Positions 10,727 through 21,310 of a stretch of DNA of 31,230 bases are shown one piece after another. Numbering within the stretch: position 1 is the stretch's first letter; each line of letters starts with the position of its first letter. The position numbers were made by a program, and so were the translations under genes. The DNA is taken from contig BFEA01000439.1 in assembly GCA_003427395.1 (NCBI GenBank), positions 1,211,429 through 1,242,658 of the forward strand, read 5' to 3'. The notes beneath the pieces were generated by a model. It ran no database searches. It was not told the origin of the DNA and saw only the letters and a list, made by a program, of their open reading frames with translations. This stretch comes from Chara braunii (Eukaryota; Streptophyta; Charophyceae; Charales; Characeae).

Positions 10727-10770
<44 letters not shown>
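10698..10770. repeat. (TTC)n followed by (TAC)n microsatellite
   Basis: About ten TTC units pass directly into about fourteen TAC units. A further short TTC run occurs near 10866-10880. One point mutation spread by slippage would explain the switch of unit. Confidence 0.95.
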
Positions 10771-11014
10771 GCTTGTGTACCGTGGACGTTGGTTAGGTCG
10801 CGCGAGACTCGGAAGGTAAGAAAAACAGAAGGGAGGCCGTCAGGCACGTCGAGCCTTCCCCTCGTCTTCTTCTTCTTCTTCTGTTGCATCAGTCGACCTT
10901 CGGCAGTTAACGACGATCTTTATCTTCTTCGGCCTTTTGGCGGTTTGGGGCAGGGCACATCTTCGGCGACCTTAGGCAGTTGTCGCGAACGACGAACGGA
11001 AAAAAAAAACAAAA

Positions 11015-12958
11015 AAACGTCCTCCTCCCCCTTCTCCGCTCCTCTTCTCTTCTTCTTCTTCTTCCTTCTTCTTCTTCATTCTTCTTCTTCCTTCTTCTTC
11101 CTCCTTCATCGTCCTCCTCCTTTTTCCTCCTCCTTCTGCCTCCTTCTTCTTCCTTCTTCCATCACATCTTGCCATCCATCCATCCCATCCCGCCATCCAT
11201 CCCTTCTTCCTCCTCCTTCTTCCTCCTCCTCCTTCCTCCTTCTTCTTCCTCCTTCTTCCTCCTTCTTCCTCCTTCTTCCTCCTTCTCTTCTTCCTTCTTC
11301 TTCTTCCTTCTTCTTCTTCCTTCTTCTTCTTCCTCCTTCATCGTCCTCCTCCTTTCTCCTCCTTCTTCTGCCTCCTTCTTCTTCCTTCTTCCATCACATC
11401 TTGTCATCCATCCATCCCATCTTGCCATCCATCCCTTCTTCCTCCTCCTTCTTCCTCCTTCTTCCTCCTTCTTCCTCCTTCTTCTTCCTCCTTCTTCTTC
11501 CTCCTCCTTCTTCCTCCTTTCTCTTCCATCGCATCTCACCATCCATCCCCCATCCCATCTTGCCACTCATCCCACCATCCCATCTCGCCATCCACCCCTT
11601 CTTCCTCCTCCTCCTCCCTCCTTCTTCTTCCTCCTCCTTCCTCCTTCTTCCTTCTTCTTCTTCCTCCTTCTTCCTCCTCCTCCTTCTTCCTCCTTCTTCT
11701 TCCTCCTCCTTCTTCCTCCCCCTTCTTCCTCCTTTCTCTTCCATCGCATCTCGCCATCCATCCCACCATCCCATCTCGCCACCCATCCCACCATCCCATC
11801 TCGACATCCACCCCTTCTTCCTCCTCCTCCTTCCTCCTCCTTCTTCCTCCTCCTTCCTCCTTCTTCCTTCTTCTTCTTCCTCCTTCTTCCTCCTCCTCCT
11901 CCTTCCTCCTTCTTCTTCCTCCTTCTTCCTCCCCCTTCTTTCTCCTCCTTCTTCCTCCCCCTTCTTCCTCCTCCTTCTTCCTCCTTCTTCCGTCACATCT
12001 CGCCATCCATCCCACCATCCCATCCCACCATCCCATCTCGCCATCCATCCCACCATCCCATCTCGCCATCCATCCCACCATCCCATCTCGCCATCCATCC
12101 CCAATCCATCCCTTCTTCCTCCTCCTCGTTCATCCTTCTTCCTCCTCCTCCTTCCTCCTTCTTCTTCCTTCTTCTTCTTCCTCCTTCTTCCTCCTGCTCC
12201 TTCTTCCTCCTCCTTCTTCCTCCTCCTTCTTCCTCCTTCTTCTTCCTCCCCCTTCTTCCTCCTCCTTCTTCCTCCTTCTTCTTCCGTCACATCTCGCCAT
12301 CCATCCCACCATCCCATCTAGCCATCCATCCCACCATCCCATCTCGCCATCCCATCCCACCATCCCATCTCGCCATCCATCCCACCATCCCATCACGCCA
12401 TCCATCCAATCATCCCATATCGCCATCCATCCCACCATCCCATCTCGCCACCCATCCCTTCTTCCTCCTTCTCCTTCATCCTTCTTCCTCCTCCTCCTTC
12501 CTCCTTCTTCCTTCTTCTTCTTCCTCCTTCTTCTTTCTCCTCCTTCTTCCTCCTCCTTCTTCCTCCTTCTTCTTCCTCCCCCTTCTTCCTCCTCCTTCCT
12601 CCTTCTTCTTCCTCCCCCTTCTTCCTCCTCCTCCTTCCTCCTTCTTCTTCTGTCACATCTCGCCATCCATCCCACCATCCCATCTCGCCATCCATCCCAC
12701 CATCCCATCTCGCCATCCCATCCCACCATCCCATCTCGCCATCCATCCCACCATCCCATCTCGCCATCCATCCCACCATCCCATCTCGCCATCCATCCCT
12801 TCTTCCTCCTCCTCCTTCATCCTTCTTCTTCCTCCTCCTTCCTTCTTGTTCTTCCTTCTTCTTCTTCCTCCTCCTTCCTCCTCCTCCTTCTTCCTCCATC
12901 TTCTTCCTCCATCTTCTTCCTCCTTCTTCCTCCTCTTTCCTCCTCCTTCCATCACATC
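11015..12958. repeat. 1.9-kb pyrimidine-strand higher-order satellite
   Basis: The plus strand is almost purely C and T with scattered A. CTTCCTCCTCCTT-type blocks alternate with blocks of a 25-bp unit (CCATCCATCCCACCATCCCA then TCTCG). A boundary motif TTCCRTCRCATCTYGCCA recurs eight times, near 11157, 11388, 11524, 11739, 11988, 12282, 12648 and 12947. The number of 25-bp units per block rises towards the right end, up to about six at 12660-12800. Very long open frames on both strands (over 600 codons) are explained by the lack of mixed-base stop codons in such DNA and are not genes. Confidence 0.93.
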
Positions 12959-13107
12959 TCGCCAGTCTTCTTCAATCTATGTCAGTCTAAGTGTCGTCAA
13001 CATGGATGCAGCAGACATCACAGCAGCAGGCAACAAACATGCAGAGCCTCCAGCACTGCACATATCAGATGACCTGCATTCAGCATTCAGCAGGCAACAT
13101 GCATGCA

Positions 13108-13165
13108 GATCCCCCCCCCGCACCCCCCCCCACCCCCCCCCCCCCAACCGCACCGCCCCCCCCAA
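13108..13165. repeat. C-run cluster
   Basis: Runs of 8 to 13 C separated by GCA, A, AACCGCACCG and similar short breaks. The minus strand could form G-quadruplexes. Upstream (12961-13107) is a CAG/GCA-rich stretch without recognisable code; downstream a run of 19 A lies at 13228-13246. Confidence 0.85.
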
Positions 13166-13246
13166 ACCCAAAATTTTATTGCAGATTCGGGGTCCTCTCG
13201 CCGAGCGCGGAAAGACCCTGCCTTCAGAAAAAAAAAAAAAAAAAAA

Positions 13247-13833
13247 GTTCTCGGGTGTTTTTCGGCCCGCCCGGGCACGCCCGGCCAGGCGCCGTCCTCA
13301 CCCAGTTAAAAAAGTTTTTAAAACTGCTTTCCAGTGCAGATACTGATGCTTCAAAAAGAGTTCCTGAGGAAAGAATTTTCAGAATTCTTTTTTGCGCATC
13401 TGTTCTGGAAGATCTCGCTCACACATGCGGGGCATCTTGGCAGTTGGCTATGGTAACTGTTCGATTGTCGTAACAGAGTTAAAAGTATATGGTGAGGAAG
13501 TGTTTCAGTGCTAATCCTATTTGTCCAGCACAGCTCTGAGTGATGTTGGTCGGTCAGTGGGTTGGTGGGTTGACGGAGCAGTTAAGTGGAGAAGTGAGGC
13601 GGACACCAAGACACGTACAACACGGTCTAGGGAGTGCTGATGGGTGTACATGACGATGATGCTCTTTCCCACGTCTTGAAATTTTGTGCTGGACTGTCGG
13701 TTACTTGAGTACTCGTTTTGAGTGTTGTTTGTTAGTCTATACCCTGCAACACCACCCGCAAAACCAACATCATTTTTTGTATTTCTTAGAACTGTTACTT
13801 GTTATTTGAACTCCCGGACTACTGTTTTTGCAG
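13247..13833. other. No gene recognised
   Basis: A GC-rich start (13255-13305) is followed by unremarkable DNA. One open stretch (about 13339-13467, ending at a GTAACT) is flanked by a possible splice acceptor (CCAGTGCAG at about 13338) and could be an exon, but its phase does not join the candidate exon at 13834. I do not recognise its product. Confidence 0.3.
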
Positions 13834-14115
13834 GTACTCAAATGGGATTTGCAGTGATTCTGCATATGCCGCCGGACTTGCGGGAGACCCAACCCAGTCC
13901 CAGAATCCAGGTTACTACGGAGCAGTAGTGTCACCAACCTCCCGGTATGGATGAAATGAACTGCGGCTGCCTATCACTTTTTCTCTCCTACTGCCCATCC
14001 AGAGAAAGGAGAGATAGATCCAGGATAACGATTGTGTGTCTTTTCCAGATGTGAGACTGGCCATCCAAGCAAGTCCTGCACGGGCATGATTACCTTATAC
14101 CATGCGGAACGATGA
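13834..14115 (+). CDS. Candidate last two exons of an unrecognised gene
   Basis: A T-rich tract and TTTTTGCAG precede 13834. The exon 13834-13944 reads NGICSDSAYAAGLAGDPTQ, then NPGYYGAVVSPTSR, and ends at CCCG|GTATGG. After a 104-bp intron (13945-14048) ending in TCTTTTCCAG, the phase fits a second exon (14049-14115) with three more cysteines or histidines (RCETGHPSKSC) and a TGA at 14113-14115. AATAAA follows 40 bp later. Phase agreement, a pyrimidine tract and a polyadenylation signal at the right distance support a real gene 3' end. The sequence is Gly/Ser/Pro/Cys-containing and could be extracellular, but I recognise no domain. Upstream exons were not found. It could equally be a chance run of open frame. 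Confidence 0.35.
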
Positions 14116-14154
14116 CACCACAGAACTTGTCAAAGTACATAAATGATAAGTATC

Positions 14155-14160
14155 AATAAA
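14155..14160 (+). promoter_or_regulatory. AATAAA polyadenylation signal (candidate)
   Basis: A canonical hexamer lies 40 bp after the stop codon of the candidate gene 3' end. Its meaning depends on that exon model. Confidence 0.35.
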
Positions 14161-14556
14161 TCTCTCTTGAAGTCGAATATGCTTCCATTCAGACTTCTTC
14201 TCAGAAGGACCTGAAGACAGTGCTTCTGTTCCTGCTTTCAGATAAATGTCAGAAGTATCCTACTGGGTTTGTTTATCAAGCAGTGTGGTAGACTGCTCTT
14301 CAGCTGTGGGGTAAGGTCCACGGACAGGACGTGCACATTGGTAATGGGACTGGAGAGCAAAATGGGTAGGATAACCTGATCACTTGAACCTTGGGATACA
14401 GCTAAAGGGGGTGGGCTGCTTTGATGGTCATGGATTGTGTTGATGAATCCCCCTGCCTATTTTGGAGTTCGCTCCTGCTTAGGGTTGCTTTACTAGTCTC
14501 TGAAGTTCTAAAGAATCTAAAGCCTTTAAGTGGGGAGCACGCATGCACGTCAATGG

Positions 14557-14997
14557 ATCCAGGAAGCTGTCATGTAAAGTATGTGTCTCTAGACTCTCTG
14601 CTGCATGGACTATCCCCAAGGGCATCATCCGCCACATCCTCGCCGTGCATGTGCCACATGCAACATTGGGCATACACCTGCTGCGCCATAATCCGATATC
14701 CCTCATCTTGCCAGACGAGCAACAGATACAGTAGCCTGAGGTGGAAAATAGACTCTCACATCAACCACCTACAGTGCGCTCATTCCAGGATGCTGTCATG
14801 GAAAGTATGTCTCTACTGCGTGGATTATCCCTGATGCCATAGACCACGACATCCTCTCCGTGCATGTCCCACATGCAACATTGGACATACAACTGCTGCA
14901 CCCGTAATTGGATGTCCTTCATCCTTGCCAGACGAGCAACAGACACAGCGGCCTGAGGCGGAAAATAGACTATCGCATGAACCATAAACTGTGCGCT
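14557..14997. repeat. Tandem duplication of about 220 bp
   Basis: Copy 1 (14557-14780) and copy 2 (14782-14997) align along their length. Shared words include GCTGTCATG-AAAGTATGT, CACATGCAACATTGG, GCCAGACGAGCAACAGA, GAAAATAGACT and GTGCGCT. Differences are scattered substitutions and a few indels, so the duplication is old. Neither copy has a recognisable frame. The DNA from 14161 to 14556 before it shows nothing I can name. Confidence 0.85.
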
Positions 14998-15068
14998 GTA
15001 CTGAAAGGTTATCACCACCAAGGCGAGCTGTTAGCAGGCTAGATCTTGCAACAGCTAAACACTCTTAC

Positions 15069-15130
15069 TTTGGATCAGACTCCGTCATCGCCTGCCCATT
15101 TTGGATCAGGCTCCGTCATCGCCTGCCCAT
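15069..15130. repeat. 31-bp tandem duplication
   Basis: TTTGGATCAG-CTCCGTCATCG repeats twice (15069-15099 and 15100-15130) with one mismatch. It lies right after the 220-bp duplication; no gene is recognised from 15131 to 16003. Confidence 0.92.
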
Positions 15131-16003
15131 AGAGAGGGAATACTGTTCTGCGGAAACCCAAGAAACTTGCTCAAGGCCACACTGTGATGGCCCACCTGAG
15201 ATTTGGCTAGCATGTGATTGGCATGCTTTGTGTCGTTAGGATTATGAAGGTACAGCTTATGCAAGCTCTTGTTTTCATACGTATGATGAAAGTCAAAATT
15301 CTACTCATGTACAAGAACCTGACGAGGCCTGTCCAAATGGTCGACAGGGGCTGGAACCACTGCCTAAACAATTGCGGTCGGCATGCTGCGGTGTTCCTAG
15401 CATGTAGGAGCCACGAGAGGTTCATAGCATCTGTCGTCGCCGTGCCATTCACTACGGTGCTTCTACAATCCACATCCGAACCAGTCCAGTGCGGTCTGCA
15501 GGGGTGGCCACTTACAGTAGGCCACGACTGCTCCTGAACTCTAATTTCCCTCCAACCCAAACACTGACCGGCCTGTTGTACCATTCTACAGTAGTCTGCT
15601 CCAGCAGTGAGTATTGAGAACCTGTGAAGTTTATCTTTTGTCTGGTCTATTCCTTGTCCCTCCACTTCCCTCATGTTCTCCTTATGCCTTCCCCGCCCCT
15701 TGCTTCCTGCAGAACCCCACCCCTTGCCCCTTTCCTTCCTCCCTTCTCGCATGTACTACTACTAAATGCATATGAATGAGCATCATTAAAGGAACAGGCA
15801 ACATATAAGCTGAAGGTCTGCTGAAAAACGAACAGGAGTATACCTCCTTCCTTACTCTGCCTCCTTTCATAGTTTCCAAGTCGGCCATTATGGCACACGG
15901 GGGTGTGGGCAGCTCGTGCTCAACCACAATCAATGTGGCAAGCATTCTATGTTAGAGGGACTGTAAAAGGGGAGCTGCAAGAAAAAATAAAAGGGGTACC
16001 CAA

Positions 16004-16031
16004 AAGAGAGAGAGAGAGAGAGAGAGAGAGA
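16004..16031. repeat. (GA)n microsatellite
   Basis: A 28-base GA tract some 55 bp before the LTR-like repeat R2. Confidence 0.95.
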
Positions 16032-16084
16032 CTACTTACTTCAGTGAGCGTGATGATCTGGTGGCCATAGCCGCATGTACTATG

Positions 16085-17060
16085 ATGCAATCAGACTTGT
16101 TCAACTTCACTTGCGACATGCATACATGTAGGTGCCGATGGCAACACAATTCCGTCAACGCAGAATCAGCAGCAACTTGAGATGGCGCACAGCGCCCACA
16201 CAGAAAACTCAGATATATGGCCCTTGGCCAGGAACTCAGCTTAAGTCAACTGTCACAGCTTGCGGCTATGGCGTCTGAACGCCTGTCTGAATTCCCACCC
16301 AAACACTGCACCATCAGACACTCTCACTCTACTCACGCACATGTACACACGCACTAGGATCCACCCTGAATGTCTCCACACACACACACTGCACTCTATT
16401 TATTGTCGTCAGCAACTCGGCGGCTATGGCCGCCGACATCTTCCTCCTCCTCTAGCGTCTATGGCCGTTCACCCTCTTCTTCGTCGGGCTCCTGCAGACC
16501 TCCAATGCACAAGTCGCACGAGCAGCGCTTCCGCATGGCTCGCAGGCGAATGAGTGAATGGCTCGGCGCTGCCTCTTTATTTATACTGTTTCGTCAGTGG
16601 TCTGGCCTTCCTCCGGTCCCAGGCCCAAGAAGTGTACAGCCCCACCTGGTACTTGCTGACTGGACAAGGTGGACTGGGACTTTAGACTGGGACCGCTGAC
16701 TAGGCTAGGACTAGACTCTACTTTGCTGACTCAGCTACTGGCGACTGACTCCTACAGCTTCGAAGAGCCAAGTAGCGACTTCTAGAAAGTCCCAGGCTAT
16801 GTTGCCTGACCCTTCGCTACACTTAGGGCTAACCTATAGGACTGACCCTGAACTGTTGAAACTAAGACCTACGGTTCAAGTCCACACTACCCAACTAAGC
16901 ATTCAACACACAGACGTACGTTTTTGGCGACAGGTCGTGGGTTCAAGGCACACAGGGGCGTCGGGCAACTGTATAAGGGTACGGGATAGGTCTAGGGATC
17001 GAGCCCTGGGATCTGCTATTGTCGCGCGAACTGGGTGAAACCCTTTCAATGAGCTTGGAA
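16085..17060 (+). repeat. LTR-like dispersed repeat, copy R2
   Basis: Plus-strand copy of the repeat at 2010-2990 (see R1). The identical 20-mer is at 16522-16541, GGCGGCTATGGCCGC at 16431-16445, TATA-like TTTATTTATAC at about 16576-16586, the TGGGTTCAA block near 16939 and AGGGATCGAGCCCTGG at 16994-17009. It could be the 5' LTR of a degraded element, and the dead Ty3/gypsy gag begins 2.2 kb downstream in the same orientation, but no matching direct copy was found behind the pol region, so the link is not shown. Confidence 0.6.
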
Positions 17061-17610
17061 CTTGAACAAGTTTGGTCTTTCGGGGATAATAATCTCTTTT
17101 TTCGGCTGATTTCAGTCTCGCTGCCTTGTTTTGAGTGCTGAATGTGGAATTCGGTGCTATGCATGTCTACGATTGGAGCTGAATTGGAATCAGGCACTAG
17201 CATCAGAGTGTGCTCTTGTTGCACTGTTGAAGGAGGAAGTTGAGGCCAACATCGATTCAGGCCGGCGGGGTGTCGAGGGGTAGTTGACCCTAGTTGGGGG
17301 AAATTGGAAGGCCAGAGGAAGAAGAGGCTGGAGATAGAAGTAGACACTCACCTGAAGTGCCATTGAGCAGCAGCTGGCGACATCAAGCATAATTGAAGTG
17401 CTTCTGAACCTAGCCTTGTCAATTTCTGCATTTGTTTGCTTCGTTTTGTGGATGTTGTCAGTCTTTCCCTTCTGATGTAAAAGCTGCTGGGCAATTCTTT
17501 TCGAATCAAATTTCTATCGATAACAACTTAGTTCTAGTAGGGCTCGACACCTGGTAGGCGACCATGTAAAGTAGCAGGAGGGGTGTTGAGCGGCGGGCGC
17601 TTGTTAAATA
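17061..17610. other. No gene recognised
   Basis: Mixed-composition DNA between repeat R2 and the hairpin cluster. Only short open frames without recognisable domains are present. Confidence 0.4.
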
Positions 17611-18532
17611 ACCCGGCTAGCCCGAAGCCGGGTGCTTACCAGCGTGCTTGTGAACCGTGCGACTCAACGAGGGGCCGGTCTAAGTCTTGAGAGGGAAGCT
17701 ACTTCGTCATCAAGCCATGTCGTCCTGTTTGCAGCATTAAATAAGTCTTAAGGATGTGCTGGCAGTCCTAAAATCGGTGGTTGGCTTGGTTGATGATGTT
17801 GGGGGACCTGTAGTGACGGTCATACTGGAAAGGTGGTAGAAAGTTGAATCAACGGTATTAGGTGAAAGACTATGTTTTGAGGCTGGAGTCCTACGTGGAA
17901 GGTAGGGAGTGGAACGAAAGTCGTTTGTTTGACCGACTGTTGTATTGCTGACCGCCATGGAGGACTACTGTTACATTCTGCATTACACACGGGCCATGCC
18001 AACCCGACGACAGGACCGAGGGCTACCTAGGGCCTGGATACGGTAGTCCAGGCCGGTCCGGCCCAAAGGCCGGACCCCTTCTTTTCCAGGTCGCCCCGTA
18101 GGCCCTTAGACAGGCCCAGACGGGGACCGGTCCAAACGGCATTACCGTTTGGACCTGGCGGCCGACTTTGAGGCTGCCCTCCCCGAATCTGATCTGAACT
18201 GCAGATCGGATACGAAATCTGACGGTTCAGATCACGAGGCACTTTTGCAGCCTCAAGGCCGAACAGGCCACCGCCGGTACTTAGGACCGACCGGCGGTCT
18301 GTTCAGGATCTTTGGCGTTTGGGTCCACCTTCTGGAGGAACGGCAGCAGTTGAGGAGCAGCGCTGCGCTAATTTTGGGTTAGCGCAGCTCCAAGCACAGC
18401 AGCGCTAATTAGCGCTGACTGCCGATTAGATGTGGTAGACGGGTACTTACCGGCTTACCTGCGCAGCGCCATAGCTCCAGGTTGAAGCCGCGGGTCTTCA
18501 ACAGCTCCAAGGTGCCTCCTTGCACCTGCAGG
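17611..18532. repeat. Dense cluster of perfect inverted repeats
   Basis: Stem arms are 17611-17618/17626-17633 (8 bp), 18055-18063/18068-18076 (9 bp, 4-base loop) and 18129-18139/18145-18155 (11 bp, 5-base loop). A nested structure follows: 18168-18177/18247-18256 (10 bp), 18190-18199/18225-18234 (10 bp) and 18202-18206/18217-18221 (5 bp). Then come 18270-18278/18290-18298 (9 bp, extended by GAACA/TGTTC), 18362-18371/18379-18388 (10 bp), a 16-bp palindrome AGCGCTAATTAGCGCT at 18401-18416, 18481-18487/18496-18502 and 18510-18515/18522-18527. Most stems are perfect with short loops. Part of it may be LTR or leader of the downstream retroelement; no code is recognised. Confidence 0.88.
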
Positions 18533-19304
18533 TAAGGGCCTGGGTACGGGATCCGGGAGTGAGGACTCTCCTCCTCCCTACTTCGCCATCTCCACCTCTC
18601 CTCTGCCCTCCCCAGATCTTCCTCTTCAGTTCTTCTCCTTCTTCTTCCTCTTCTTCTTCTCCAGACCCTCTTCTTCCTCTTCTTCAGATGAGAGACTTTG
18701 GATACGAGAAGGACAGAGGTCAGTGATTGTACTTCGGTGGCAGGAAGACTTGGTGCTTACCGGATCTGAGACATCGGGGGGTATTTGGGATTGATACCTG
18801 GCAGCATCACAGATCAGACATCGGTTGGGTTAGGATTTTGTATTCACCAACATTGGCGACTTATGTCAACGACATTCTGATTTTGTTCGGTGACATTTTG
18901 GGCTACTATATTGGTGACTTTCTGGATTCTATTGCGGTGACATCTGGCGCTGTCCCTATCTCCCACCTCAATCATCTCTCCTCCCCCATCCATCCGTGTA
19001 TGGTTGTACGGGGCTGAAGTGTCATATGTGTATGGCTTCAGACCCCACCATCTCACGATTGTTTGTGTGTTGAGCGATGTCTGTGTGAGTTCAGTCTATG
19101 TGAGTCAGTCCATATGTCAGACTTCCGCTGCAATATGCTCATCCTATATTGGTTGATCTTTGGTTCTGCCCATACTTGGTGAATGTATTCACTAGTATGC
19201 AACAACTACCCTATGTTTGCCTTCCTTGCACTCTTGGTGATATGGGAACCGTTATTGAAGATGATTTTCCATTAGGATTTTTCTGGGCCTGTAGTATGCA
19301 TACC
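18533..19304 (+). other. Probable 5' leader region of the Ty3/gypsy element
   Basis: The DNA has a CT-rich part (18590-18690), then unremarkable sequence up to the likely gag ATG. It repeatedly shows GGTGACATT/GGCGACTT words (18850-18950). A primer-binding site would be expected here; a TGGTGCTTACCGGATCTGAG stretch near 18750 only loosely resembles the usual initiator-Met type, so I do not call one. No gene recognised. Confidence 0.35.
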
Positions 19305-21310
19305 ATGGATCTGAAGGGAGGAACACATGTCCAACAGCCGGGGGAACCGAAGTATTAAGATGCGAAGAAGAAGAAGAAAGAAGAGAAGAAAAGGAAGGAG
19401 GAGGAGAGGAAAAGAAAGGAGGAATTGGAGAAAAAGAAGAGAGAGCTGGAGAAGGAATTGGTGACAGATTTCAAGGACGAAGAAGAGGAAGTCGGGAAGG
19501 AAGGAGGAACACAAGTAGGAGAAAAAGAAAATGAAAAAGTAGATAGAATTGAGGAAAAGGGAGATTCAAGCTAGCCACCACCAACAGTTGGCGTACTCTT
19601 GGAGGAGGGGATGGAGAGGTTCAAAAGGGCCACCAGGCTGCCCCAAGGAAGTCCACTGCCACGAGAATGCAGAGGTTAAGGGGGAGGCTCTGCAGGCAAC
19701 CATAGCCGACGCTACAGGAGGAAGAGAAATGGATTGAGGAAGAGGCGCAAAGAACAGAGAGTGAGCATCGGGCTACGGAGCAGAAGAAAAAGAGCAACGA
19801 CAAACGATGTTGCAGGATGGGCCAGCGTTAGCAGAAAAATTAAAGACCTGTATGAAGGAGGAATCCCCCCCCCCTCCCCCAAACATCGCCCTCTTATCTG
19901 AGTTGCCTCTCCACTCATCCAATGACACCGCTGCACAATGTCTGCTGATGGAGAAGATGATTATGCAGCAAGATGAGCTCGCAGACAGATGGGACGACAT
20001 GCTGTCTGAAACATATAGGATGGTGCATGTTGTGGGATTGGTGGAGAACATCAAGAAGTAGATTGACCAGAAGATGGTGAGGAAGAAGCCTGATGGAGAA
20101 GATGACGGAGATGATGATGGTGACAAAGATAGAGACAGAAAGGGGAGAAAATCAGGAGGAGATTTTGATGGGGAGGACAGAGACAAGATAAAAGTGAAGC
20201 TGCCTTTCACATACTTTGGGGGAATTATTTGGCAGTGGGAGCCTGCGGTGAGGAATTATTTGTGGGCCCAAATGATCTTTTACCGGGCCAGGGTGTTGAT
20301 GGCGGTGTCATGCCTTGGGGGAGATGCACTGAACTAGGCTATGTCCCAGGCAGAAGCAACAAGATGGCAAAGAGGATATGATAAGGTATTCCACCGCAGC
20401 TGACCTATATCAGTTTCTGCAGGGACTGTTTGACTGGTTCGAGGATAAGAACCGCGCTAGATGGATGGAATGGCTAATCCTAAGTATAGAACGACGACGG
20501 TGGAAGAGTGTCGCAGCGTACAAGACCACCATGGATGAGCTGTTCCAGGTCAAAGACCATGGAGTTACCCCATTGCAATTTTAAATCACTTCGCTTTGGC
20601 CCTGCTCTAAGTCCCAGGAACAGGGACAGACTTACGAGGCTGTTAGGAAGTATGCACTACCTAAGTCAAGCTAACTTCCATTTCTACAAGGACTTGGAGA
20701 AGGGAAAGACTTGGAAGGGCAAGGCCATCTCTGGTAACATTTAGGGAAAGGACGGTCTGTAGTGACATTTGAGGGAGGTGGGGTAGAGGAACTGCCCTAC
20801 GAACAGATAAATTATGGACTAGAGGAGGACAGCCAAGTAGTCCAGGGAAGGGATTATGCGGTTGTAGTTGCTCGCGGGGGAGGGTGTGGTCGTGGAGGCC
20901 GCGGCGGGGGTAGAGGAGGACGCCGCCCTGCCGCCCAGGGCAATGGAAGCTTGAAAGGCTTCCAAGCGGGAGGAAGGGGTTATTGTTACCCGCAAGGTGG
21001 CAGAGGCGGCTCTTACCCCCAAGCCGAAAGAGGTGGGGACTTCGTTCTCGCCAACAATGTGAGGAGGTGGATAGGACTTCCCACCTAGTGGCCCAAGAAG
21101 ATAGCCGTCGAACCTAGGGCTAGAAGAAGGAGAGCTCTAAAAAGCCTTGAAGATCCCAAAGGCATAGTGGAGGAAGAGGACAAAAGAGGGGTGGTGCTTT
21201 AAGTACGGGGATCCGGGTCGCATCATCCCCTTTCGTACAGCAGCCAGTAAAAGGGGATGTCCAATAGAAGTGGCAGCTGCTTCTACTGGGACTGTGAGTT
21301 TTGAGTTTTG
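19305..21310 (+). pseudogene. Ty3/gypsy gag remnant with decayed zinc knuckle
   Basis: The likely start is ATG 19305 in a good context (ACCATGG). A TAA after KY at 19356-19358 interrupts the frame, which then continues as a Lys/Glu-rich coiled coil (DAKKKKKEEKKRKEEE) to a TAG at 19572-19574. Another Glu-rich helix (WIEEEAQRTESEHRA) and a Pro-run at 19864-19879 follow. The retrotransposon gag domain is at about 20185-20582 (KLPFTYFGG, RVLMAVSCLGGDALN, FEDKNRARWMEWLILSI, SVAAYKTTMDEL), broken by stops at 20335 and elsewhere. A Gly/Arg-rich RGG segment lies at 20870-21050. A CCHC zinc knuckle follows at 21195-21236, where three of the four ligands are lost (Cys to Tyr, His to Arg, Cys to Arg). 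Gag would form the virus-like particle; this copy cannot. Confidence 0.82.

Noticed and set aside
10058-13320. Possible terminal inverted repeats (AACTGGGTG near 10067 and CACCCAGTT near 13300) around the satellite region
   Set aside because: The shared word is only about 12 bases; beyond it both sides are merely GC-rich and do not align convincingly.
10432-13346. Very long open frames (629 and 788 codons on plus, over 300 on minus) rich in Ser/Phe/Leu/Pro or Glu/Gly/Arg
   Set aside because: They lie in the pyrimidine-strand satellite, where stop codons cannot form easily; composition and period follow the DNA repeat.
15207-15752. 181-codon minus-strand frame
   Set aside because: No domain, no start context, and composition of random translation.
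18740-18775. Primer-binding site for initiator-Met tRNA
   Set aside because: The best stretch matches only loosely and no LTR end next to it could be fixed.
19272-19514. Minus-strand Leu/Phe-rich frame
   Set aside because: Shadow of the Lys/Glu-rich gag coiled coil on the plus strand.
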